NCBI GenBank assembly: GCA_942491415.1
Contig: CALOAD010000009.1
Location: 186,001-250,000, forward strand
Source: CALOAD01 sp942491415
GTDB lineage: Bacteria; Cyanobacteriota; Vampirovibrionia; Gastranaerophilales; CALOAD01
DNA: 64,000 bases
Direction of reading: 5' to 3'
The translations under genes were made by a program, and so were the position numbers. Every line of letters begins with the position of its first letter. Within the stretch, counting starts at the first letter, position 1. Positions 17,804 through 25,214 of this stretch are shown piece by piece. The notes under the pieces are model-generated. The model saw only the letters and a list, made by a program, of their open reading frames with translations. It had not been told where the DNA came from and searched no databases.

Positions 17804-18777
17804 TGGATTTTATTTTTATTTTATTCCTTGTATTTGTAGGAATATTTGTACTCAGAGGAGTTAAGATCGTTCAACAGGCTGAAGTTATTATAGTTGAGCG
17901 ATTAGGGAAGTATAACAGAACTCTTGAGTCAGGCTTTAACTTTATTATTCCTATAATTGAGATACCAAGAACAAGTCACTGGAAAAAAATTAAAACAACT
18001 TTAGACGGTCAGTCTTATACATATATTGATAGCATTGAAAGAATAGACTTGAGAGAGGCTGTATTTGATTTTCCCCAGCAAAATGTAATTACAAAAGACA
18101 ATGTATCTATAGGGATAAACGCTCTTTTGTATTTCCAAATAGTAGATCCTAAAAGTTCTGTTTATGAAATTGCGAACCTTCCTGAAGCAATTGAAAAGCT
18201 TACGCAAACTACATTGAGAAATGTTATAGGGGAATTGGATCTTGATGAGACCCTTGTATCAAGGGATACAATTAATAATAAATTAAGAATGATACTCGAT
18301 GATGCCACTAATAAATGGGGTGTAAAGGTTAACAGGGTTGAACTTCAGGATATAATACCTCCAACTGATATTCAAACAGCAATGGAAAAACAAATGAAAG
18401 CTGAAAGAGATAGAAGGGCTGCCATTTTGGAAGCTGAGGGGCTTAAAAAAGCTGCTATCTTAAAAGCTGAGGGAGTAAAAGAGTCTGAAATTAATAAAGC
18501 AGAAGGGGATAAAAGAGCTGCTGTATTAAGAGCTGAAGGTGATGCAGAAGCTAGAATTAAAATAGCAGAAGCGGAGGCAGAAGCTATAAGGCAAGTTATT
18601 GCAGCTATTTCAGAAAAAGGAGATCCTGAAAAATATCTTATAGCCGTTCGTTATTTGGATACACTTAAAGAAATGGTTTCAGGAGAAAATAATAAAGTTG
18701 TTTATATGCCGTTTGAAGCAACGGGTATTTTAAGCTCTGTTGATGGAATTAAACAAATGTTAGATGCTAATAAATAA
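17803..18777 (+). CDS. SPFH/band 7 protein (stomatin/QmcA-like)
   Basis: 324 residues: one N-terminal membrane segment (about 2-18), an SPFH domain (about 20-190, with VERLGKYNRTLESGFNFIIP and VTKDNVSIGINALLYFQI), then a coiled-coil rich in KAEG repeats (about 190-265). Such proteins oligomerise on the membrane, scaffold microdomains and modulate proteases. The pair with NfeD by a 1-base overlap is the classical arrangement. The end of the gene is followed by a long inverted repeat. Confidence 0.93.
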   Translation: MDFIFILFLVFVGIFVLRGVKIVQQAEVIIVERLGKYNRTLESGFNFIIPIIEIPRTSHWKKIKTTLDGQSYTYIDSIERIDLREAVFDFPQQNVITKDNVSIGINALLYFQIVDPKSSVYEIANLPEAIEKLTQTTLRNVIGELDLDETLVSRDTINNKLRMILDDATNKWGVKVNRVELQDIIPPTDIQTAMEKQMKAERDRRAAILEAEGLKKAAILKAEGVKESEINKAEGDKRAAVLRAEGDAEARIKIAEAEAEAIRQVIAAISEKGDPEKYLIAVRYLDTLKEMVSGENNKVVYMPFEATGILSSVDGIKQMLDANK

Positions 18778-18797
18778 ATTTGTGTCGAAGTTTTTTG

Positions 18798-18821
18798 GGT
18801 ACTTTTTTCAAAAAAAGTACC
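18798..18821. terminator. Inverted repeat between convergent genes
   Basis: GGTACTTTTTT (18798-18808) and AAAAAAGTACC (18811-18821) form an 11-pair stem with a 2-base loop between the SPFH gene and recN. There is no separate T tail, so it may be a transcription barrier rather than a canonical terminator. A similar stretch without the palindrome occurs at 53877-53903. Confidence 0.4.
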
Positions 18822-18874
18822 TCCTACCGAAGGTAAAAGAACATCCCATAAAAAGCTTTTTTACATAATACTTT

Positions 18875-20566
18875 TTATAGGCACTTAGTTTCTTTATATT
18901 TTTTACTTTGAGCAAGGAGTTTTTGAGCGAAATTAATCGAGTCAGTGTTTTCGTTACCACTGGCTAGTTTTGCTATATTAGAAATTCTGCTTTTTTCATT
19001 CAAAATGGAAACTTTTGAATCTGTATAATTATCAGATTGGATTTTTTCTACAAACAAGTGCTCATCAGCCATTGCAGCTATTATCGGCTGATGCGTTATG
19101 CATAATATTTGATGTGAAAAAGAAAGTTGTGCCAACTCTTGAGCTACAGATTGCAATGTTTTTCCGCTTATACCGGTATCTATTTCGTCAAAAATCACCG
19201 TATCAACTTCATCTGCTCTGGCAAAAATAGTTTTGATGGCAAGCATAATTCTTGAGATCTCACCGCCACTTGCTACTTTAGAAAGTGGTTTTACAGGTTC
19301 TCCGGGGTTTGTGCTGATTAAAAATTCAATCGCATCAATACCTTTTTTAGAAAGATTTTCTTTGTTTTTAAAATCTACAACAAACTTTATCTTTGGCATT
19401 TCGAGTTTAATAAGTTCTTTTTTTATTAGCCCCGATAATTGTGTTGATATTTTTTTTCTTGAAGACGAAAGCTTTTGGGAGATGTCTAAAGCCTTTATTT
19501 CTAAATCTTTCATCTTCTTTTTTAAATTTTTGAGTTGGTCAGAATTTAAATTTATTTGATTTAATTCTGTTTTATAGATGTTTAAGTTTTCAACAACGTT
19601 AACCATTTCAGGACCGTATTTTCGCCTTAATTTGTCGAGTAAATCTATTCTTTCTTCAACCTCATTTAGTCTGGATTCATCAACCCTTAAATTTTCAAAA
19701 TAATTTCGTAATTCTCCCGCAGTATCTTTAAGACTTAGTCCTGCTGTTGCAATAGTTTCAACTAACTCTGAAAGGTTTTTGTCATATTCAGATGCTTTTA
19801 CAATATTATTTTCTATCTTTGAGAGAACATCTATAACATTATTATCATTATTATATAAAGTTGAATAACTTGTATAGGTAAGGTTTTTGAGTTCCTCTGA
19901 GTTTAAAAGAACAGCCCTTTCTGTTTTTAAATCCTCATATTCCAATGGTGTTTCTATTTCTGCCGATTCAATTTCTTCTATCTGAAATTTTAAAAAATCT
20001 ATTTTTTGTTCTATAGCTTGATTATTAAGAACTTTTTGTTCGTATTCTTTTTTTACAGAGCAAAGCTCTTGGTAAACACAATAGTATTGATCTAAAAGCT
20101 TTTGGTGTTCTTTTTCTCCGTATTTATCAAGAAGGTCTATATGTGTTTTAGGATTTATATAAGTATAAGCTTGATGTTGACTATGAAGGTCTAGAAGGTT
20201 TTTTCTCACTTCTTGTACATAATTTTGAGTTACTAATACTCCGTTAATTCTTGATCTTGTTGCATTATGAAGAATTTCTCGTGAAATGATAATAATATTA
20301 TCATCCTCAATTTCAATACCATTTTGACTTAGAAGTTCAAAAGGAAATTTTTCGGGCAATTTAACCATAAGTTCGATAAAAGAACGGTCTTTCCCTGTTT
20401 TAATTTGATCTTTAGAAGCTCTTGCCGCAAAAGCAAGGTCAATAGCATCAATCAATATACTTTTTCCGGCTCCGGTTTCTCCTGTGATGACATTCAAGCC
20501 GTTTTGGAAATTGATTCTTAATTCATCTATAAGTGTAAAATTTTTAACATAAAGTGATTTAAGCAT
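18875..20566 (-). CDS. recN: DNA repair protein RecN
   Basis: SMC-like ATPase in double-strand break repair. 563 residues with Walker A ITGETGAGKSILIDAI near residue 30, long coiled coils (about 150-370), and the C-terminal signature ASGGEISRIMLAIK followed by Walker B TVIFDEIDTGISG. The start LKSLYVKNFTLIDEL is the usual RecN N-terminus. It follows nadK by 2 bases as the last gene of a tlyA-nadK-recN unit, an arrangement common in many phyla. Confidence 0.95.
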   Translation of the reverse strand: MLKSLYVKNFTLIDELRINFQNGLNVITGETGAGKSILIDAIDLAFAARASKDQIKTGKDRSFIELMVKLPEKFPFELLSQNGIEIEDDNIIIISREILHNATRSRINGVLVTQNYVQEVRKNLLDLHSQHQAYTYINPKTHIDLLDKYGEKEHQKLLDQYYCVYQELCSVKKEYEQKVLNNQAIEQKIDFLKFQIEEIESAEIETPLEYEDLKTERAVLLNSEELKNLTYTSYSTLYNNDNNVIDVLSKIENNIVKASEYDKNLSELVETIATAGLSLKDTAGELRNYFENLRVDESRLNEVEERIDLLDKLRRKYGPEMVNVVENLNIYKTELNQINLNSDQLKNLKKKMKDLEIKALDISQKLSSSRKKISTQLSGLIKKELIKLEMPKIKFVVDFKNKENLSKKGIDAIEFLISTNPGEPVKPLSKVASGGEISRIMLAIKTIFARADEVDTVIFDEIDTGISGKTLQSVAQELAQLSFSHQILCITHQPIIAAMADEHLFVEKIQSDNYTDSKVSILNEKSRISNIAKLASGNENTDSINFAQKLLAQSKKYKETKCL

Positions 20567-20568
20567 AT

Positions 20569-21465
20569 TTAACCTCTGGGAGATAGTCCCCAGTGTAATT
20601 TTTCACGTAAAATGGAATAAAATCCGTTGTTTTCTTTTTCTATCCTTATTAACTTTGCTTTTTTACTATGTTGACCTATATAAATACTTTCAAGGTTTTT
20701 TAGCTCGGCTATTTCTTGTCCGTCAGCGGTTAAATAGGTAGAACCGTGGTTTGTCGAAGCCTTTACCTTGATTTGTTCGTTTGCAGGAATGACTAAAGGT
20801 CTTGTAGTTAATGAGTGAGGGCAAATTGGAACAATTACAAAAGCATCCAGTTCCGGAACAAGAACAGGTCCACCTGCTGAAAGAGTGTACGCTGTAGATC
20901 CTGTTGGTGTCGATATTATCAGCCCATCGGCAAGGTAGTCGCAAACATGTTTATCGTTTATATATAAGTACAAACGAGCCGGTCGTGAAAGAGTTCCGCC
21001 TTTTATTACAATATCGTTTAAGGCAGGGAACAGAAACTCTGAATGTTCTTTTTCGTCGGTAGCTTCCAGCATAAGACGCTCTTCGATAGAGAATTTACCT
21101 TTAAGTATTTTTTGAAGTCCTTCTTCAATATTTTGAGGTTTGACCTGCGCTAAAAAGCCAAGCCTACCAGAGTTTATTCCTAGAACAGGAGTATCAAGTT
21201 TTGCATAAAACCTGGCAGCACTGAGTAATGTACCATCACCACCTACAACTATTACAAAAGAAAAATCTTGCCTAAATTCTGTATTGATAGGTTTTTCAGA
21301 AGGAGAAAACCCTTGTTTTATTGCATTGTAGTTATTTTTTTGAAAAAACAGCTCTATTTTTTTTGCATGAGATAAGGAGTCTAAATGTTCTTCATTATAG
21401 ATTAGACCTATTTTTTCAAGGTTTAAATCTTTATTATTAGTAGATTTAATTATTAAGTTGTTCAT
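20569..21465 (-). CDS. nadK: NAD kinase
   Basis: Phosphorylates NAD to NADP. 298 residues with the catalytic GGDGTLLSAARF near residue 75, NSGRLGFLA near 98 and the C-terminal STPTGSTAYTLSAGGP near 181. Its ATG lies 20 bases inside the end of tlyA in another frame, and the ribosome site is weak, which fits translational coupling. Confidence 0.95.
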   Translation of the reverse strand: MNNLIIKSTNNKDLNLEKIGLIYNEEHLDSLSHAKKIELFFQKNNYNAIKQGFSPSEKPINTEFRQDFSFVIVVGGDGTLLSAARFYAKLDTPVLGINSGRLGFLAQVKPQNIEEGLQKILKGKFSIEERLMLEATDEKEHSEFLFPALNDIVIKGGTLSRPARLYLYINDKHVCDYLADGLIISTPTGSTAYTLSAGGPVLVPELDAFVIVPICPHSLTTRPLVIPANEQIKVKASTNHGSTYLTADGQEIAELKNLESIYIGQHSKKAKLIRIEKENNGFYSILREKLHWGLSPRG

Positions 21466-22270
21466 TGGCGTTATCCACGATTCTTTTTACATAGTTTTGT
21501 TCAAGGTGATGTTCTTTATTTGTAAGATATACAAGGTATTCAATATTTCCTGCCGGACCCTTCACAGGCGAGTAAGTTAAATCTACAGGGAATAAACCTA
21601 TTGTACAAGCAAAATCAATTACTTTTTTAATAACGTTAATATGTACTTGCTTATCTTTTATTACACCACTTTTAGGAACTTGTTCTTTTCCTGCCTCAAA
21701 TTGGGGTTTAATTAATGCTACAATCTCTTGTTTGTCAGGGTTCATAAAATTTTTGATGTTTTCTAAAACTTTTGTTATTGAAATGAAAGAAAGATCCATG
21801 CTTGCAAATTGGGCATATTCATTAGGATTATCGATATAAACTTGTTCTTTCGTGCAATTGCGGATATTTGTTCTTTCGATAACAATCACTTTATCGTCAT
21901 TTCTAAGTTTCCAGGCTAATTGCCCATATCCGACATCAACGGCATATATTTTTTGAGCTTTATTTTGTAGCATAAAGTCAGTAAATCCACCTGTAGAAGC
22001 TCCTGCGTCAAGGCAAATTTTTTCTTTGAGATCAATGTCAAATGCTTTTATTGCTTTTTCAAGTTTAAAAGCTCCTCTGCTAACATAAGGCATTGTTTTT
22101 ACAGAGATATTCAATGTTCCATCGTTTACAAGCTGATAACCTGCTTTTGTAATGGGATTATCGTTGATTTTAACATTTTTTGCCAATATTGCAGCTTGCG
22201 CTTGGCTTTTTGTTTCAAAATAGCCAAGGTCGACAAGTATTTTATCTAATCTTTCTTTATTTTTTGCCAT
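21446..22270 (-). CDS. tlyA: TlyA family rRNA 2'-O-methyltransferase
   Basis: 274 residues: an N-terminal S4 RNA-binding domain (about 5-65) and an FtsJ-like SAM-dependent methyltransferase domain with CLDAGASTGGFTDFML near residue 85 and MDLSFISITKVL near 150. TlyA methylates riboses in 16S and/or 23S rRNA and influences capreomycin sensitivity. It is the first gene of the tlyA-nadK-recN unit. Confidence 0.92.
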   Translation of the reverse strand: MAKNKERLDKILVDLGYFETKSQAQAAILAKNVKINDNPITKAGYQLVNDGTLNISVKTMPYVSRGAFKLEKAIKAFDIDLKEKICLDAGASTGGFTDFMLQNKAQKIYAVDVGYGQLAWKLRNDDKVIVIERTNIRNCTKEQVYIDNPNEYAQFASMDLSFISITKVLENIKNFMNPDKQEIVALIKPQFEAGKEQVPKSGVIKDKQVHINVIKKVIDFACTIGLFPVDLTYSPVKGPAGNIEYLVYLTNKEHHLEQNYVKRIVDNANEQLNN

Positions 22271-22339
22271 TTTAGATGTTAATTTCCTTTGTCCTTATTT
22301 TAGCAGTAAAAAAATAAGGATAAATAGATTATTTTTATT

Positions 22340-24298
22340 TTAAGGTTCAAATTTTTGAGATGAATTTTCTTTTGTCATTTTAGCTTCTTTTCCGCCTTCG
22401 TTTTTTATCATTTCATTTATTTTTTTGTTCATTTTAAATTCAGGAGTTTTAAGCAATTCCATTTCTCCTTTTTTAAACTCTTCATCACTATCTTTTAGTT
22501 TTTTTAAGCTATCGATAATTTTTCGTTCTTGCTCCAAAACTTTTCCTTTATCTTGTTTTTCTATTTCTTCAATTTCTTCGTCAATAGTTTTTCTTTTCAC
22601 TTCGCTTTCGGTAAATTCAGGACTTTCTTTGAGTTCTTCTCCGTTAAGCACATTGCTGGGGGCTATAATGCCCATTTCAAAGAGCATTTGAACCTGTGCA
22701 ACATTATAATCGATGATTGCGTTAATTAAATTAAGTTTTGCAATAACCGCATTTGCCTGAGCTTGCAAAACGTCAATAAAAAGACCAACACCTGCTTCTA
22801 ATCTTATGTAAGCTAGTCTTAGCGATTCATTTGCCGCTCTTACTTCTTCTTTTGCGGCTACAACTCTTCCTTTAGAAGCTAAAGAATCATAATAAGAGCT
22901 TAATAAAGTTTGTTTAATATTTCTAATTGTATTTGTAGCCACAAGTCTGGATTGTTCAAGCTCTGCATTTCTGCCTTTTATATCGGTATATCCAAAGAAC
23001 CCTGCACCTGTTAATAAAGACCAATCTACATTAAGTCTTTGTGTAGAGTTATTTCTTAAATCTGCTTCGGCAAGTCCGACTCTGGCTTTTTGATCGCTGA
23101 GAGTGATTGTAGGTAAATAAGCTGAATATGCCGATATTTTTCTTGCCCTTGCGGCTTCAATTTCTAACTTTGCAGCTGCATAATCAGGTCTGTTCTCAGA
23201 TGCAATAACTCCTAAGTCATCAAGGCTGATTTCTTCGTCAACGAGTCTAAATTGTTTAACTTCATCTTCCACTGGGAATATTGGAGTGAATACTCCAATA
23301 CCCATTATATTAGCTAACTGTGCTTGATTTAATCTAAAGGCGTTGTAAGCTAATAAAAGTTGCCGTTCTGCTGCTGCAACTTCAGCTTCAGCTCTTAATA
23401 CGTCAAATTTGGTACCAAGTCCGGCTTCAAATCGTCTTTTGTTAAGTTTAAGTTGTTCTTCCCTTTGGAGTTTGTTTCTCGTTAAAACTTCGATATTTAG
23501 TTTACTGCCTAAAACTTCGTAATACTCTGTTGTTGCGTTTAATATGGTTTCTTGTTTTGTGAATTTATAGGTGTTTTGAGCTGCTTTATATGTAGCATTA
23601 AATTCTTTAGCGGTATAAATATTTTCTAAACCGTTAAATATAACCCAACTAAAATCAAATATAGATTGAATTGGAATTTCATCTTGAGTTTGGAAGACTT
23701 GAACACCACCGACAAGAAATTCGCCTTTTAATTTTGCTATATCAAAAGTATAATCAGCATTAGGGAAAAATACTGTAAGAGTGTTATAAAAATCCCATTT
23801 GCTGGTTTCGAGTGTTTGACCTATTATCCTTAGATCGTAGTTGTTTTTAAGGGCTGTTCTTATTGCATCTTCAAGTGTAATAGGAATCAGATCAATATCT
23901 AGATTCATTGAGATTTCTGCTTTTAAGTCGGGTTTGTTTTCTTCGAGTAAAGTTATAGGATCTTTTTCTTGTGTTGTTTTTTCTTCAATTCCTAAATAAT
24001 CTTCATCAGCAAAAACTTTAGGTACTTTTTCGCTAGAATTTTGAGGTTTTTGAATGTTTTGATCATTTTGTTCGATATTTTGTGGTTCTTTTTCTATTGT
24101 TTTTTCTTCTTCTCTATTTTTTGGGGTTCTTTTAAGGATATCTCTATGAGTATGTTCGATTATTCTTGGTCTGTAAGATCTTTCAGGTGGAATATTTTGA
24201 GAGTTTTCTTCTTCAACTCCATATTGAGCAAGGGTTAGAGCTTCTGTTGATATCAACAGAAGTATAGCGATTATTAGGATATAAAATTTGTTTTTCAT
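22340..24298 (-). CDS. TolC-family outer membrane efflux protein with long charged tails
   Basis: 652 residues, clearly longer than the usual 420-480. A signal peptide (FYILIIAILLLISTEALT) leads to about 100 residues rich in Glu, Gln, Pro and Asn, then a TolC/OEP domain (about 135-545) with the two tandem repeats marked by LRIIGQTLETSKWDF and the RLEAGVGLFIDVLQAQ, RFEAGLGTKFDVLRAE pair. The last 90 residues are highly charged and coiled-coil-like. It forms an outer-membrane channel, but no pump or adaptor gene adjoins it, so its partner is elsewhere. ATG at 24298 is preferred (GGAG 10 bases upstream). It is co-transcribed with marR, 4 bases after it. Confidence 0.85.
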   Translation of the reverse strand: MKNKFYILIIAILLLISTEALTLAQYGVEEENSQNIPPERSYRPRIIEHTHRDILKRTPKNREEEKTIEKEPQNIEQNDQNIQKPQNSSEKVPKVFADEDYLGIEEKTTQEKDPITLLEENKPDLKAEISMNLDIDLIPITLEDAIRTALKNNYDLRIIGQTLETSKWDFYNTLTVFFPNADYTFDIAKLKGEFLVGGVQVFQTQDEIPIQSIFDFSWVIFNGLENIYTAKEFNATYKAAQNTYKFTKQETILNATTEYYEVLGSKLNIEVLTRNKLQREEQLKLNKRRFEAGLGTKFDVLRAEAEVAAAERQLLLAYNAFRLNQAQLANIMGIGVFTPIFPVEDEVKQFRLVDEEISLDDLGVIASENRPDYAAAKLEIEAARARKISAYSAYLPTITLSDQKARVGLAEADLRNNSTQRLNVDWSLLTGAGFFGYTDIKGRNAELEQSRLVATNTIRNIKQTLLSSYYDSLASKGRVVAAKEEVRAANESLRLAYIRLEAGVGLFIDVLQAQANAVIAKLNLINAIIDYNVAQVQMLFEMGIIAPSNVLNGEELKESPEFTESEVKRKTIDEEIEEIEKQDKGKVLEQERKIIDSLKKLKDSDEEFKKGEMELLKTPEFKMNKKINEMIKNEGGKEAKMTKENSSQKFEP

Positions 24299-24302
24299 AT
24301 CG

Positions 24303-24761
24303 CTATTTCTCCGTTTCCTTGGCATACAAACTAACCTTATTGAGTAAGCTCATAAGGATTTTTTCTTCTTGTTTACTTATGAATGTTCTTAATAACTTTT
24401 TATTTTCTTTAATTAAAGGCTGAGCTTTATCCAAAAGCTCAGTTCCTTTTTTTGTTATGAAAATTTTAAACTTTCTTCGATCATTCTCGTGAGAGTTTCT
24501 GCTAATTAGCTCTGTTTTTTCAAGATTATCAAGAGTTCTGGTAATATTTCCCTTGTCTTTGGCTAATTTTTTTGCTATTTGTGATTGATAAAGACCATTT
24601 TCTTTTTGTAATTGGGTTAAAATTGATAATTGTTCGGTTGTTATATTAAATTCAGCCGATTTCAACTGTCTTTGCAAGGCAACTTTAAGAGCAGCACCAA
24701 CCTGATTGATCATTGCATCCAGGGAATTATTTATAGTTTCATTATTATCAGAATTTTTCAT
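24303..24761 (-). CDS. MarR family transcriptional regulator
   Basis: 152 residues with the winged helix-turn-helix of MarR proteins: QLSILTQLQKENGLYQSQIA, then DKGNITRTLDNLEKTELISR with the conserved wing region ENDRRKFKIFITKKG. Such dimers repress efflux genes until they bind a small lipophilic ligand. Two palindromes directly upstream are the probable operators, giving autoregulation and control of the tolC-like gene behind it. The ATG at 24761 lacks a clear ribosome site; a TTG lies just before it. Confidence 0.9.
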   Translation of the reverse strand: MKNSDNNETINNSLDAMINQVGAALKVALQRQLKSAEFNITTEQLSILTQLQKENGLYQSQIAKKLAKDKGNITRTLDNLEKTELISRNSHENDRRKFKIFITKKGTELLDKAQPLIKENKKLLRTFISKQEEKILMSLLNKVSLYAKETEK

Positions 24762-24772
24762 CAATCAATAAG

Positions 24773-24801
24773 GTTGTTGTAACAACAGTTGTTATAACAA
24801 C
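24773..24801. promoter_or_regulatory. Double palindromic operator of marR
   Basis: GTTGTTGTAACAAC (24773-24786) and GTTGTTATAACAAC (24788-24801), two near-identical 14-base palindromes 15 bases apart, 12 bases before the marR start. A -10/-35 pair (TTGAAT, 17 bases, TAAAGT) can be placed just upstream on the minus strand. Confidence 0.65.
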
Positions 24802-24953
24802 TTTATTTTTTGTTTTTACTATATTCAATTAGACTTATTACTAGCGTTTTGGGCTATTTAAAAAGTCCATAAATTTCGTTACGTTTTTTACAATATAAAC
24901 TCTATCAATTAAAATTTTCATAAGGATATTTCCTTGATAAAAGAAAGGTTTCT

Positions 24954-25214
24954 ATGATAAATTGTCCTAAATGTTCTAGAGAACTCTTGCCTGACAGTCG
25001 ATTTTGCGATTGGTGCGGGTATAAAATTGAGCATTATCCGATTTTTGAACAAAACGTGTTAAATAAAAAGGTATTAGTGGGAGGATTGGCTTTTTCTGTT
25101 CTTCTGACTTTTATAATTAGCAGTTTTGCAGGCTTTTTAGGCTTGCCTTTGCTTTTTGGAGGTTTATTCTTGCCGTTTTTATGGAATAGCAAAAAGAATG
25201 AAGAAAATAAATGA
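24954..25214 (+). CDS. Zinc-ribbon membrane protein
   Basis: 86 residues: an N-terminal zinc ribbon with two CxxC pairs (CPKCSRELLPDSRFCDWCGY), then two membrane segments near residues 40-77. No function is known for this architecture; similar short proteins are common and may be membrane-anchored regulators or assembly helpers. AAAGG lies 6 bases before the ATG. The stop overlaps the start of the GH38 gene (ATGA), so the two are translationally coupled. Confidence 0.7.
   Translation: MINCPKCSRELLPDSRFCDWCGYKIEHYPIFEQNVLNKKVLVGGLAFSVLLTFIISSFAGFLGLPLLFGGLFLPFLWNSKKNEENK

Noticed and set aside
18411..18590. Tandem repeat in the SPFH gene
   Set aside because: The repeating KAEG codons reflect the coiled coil normal for the family.
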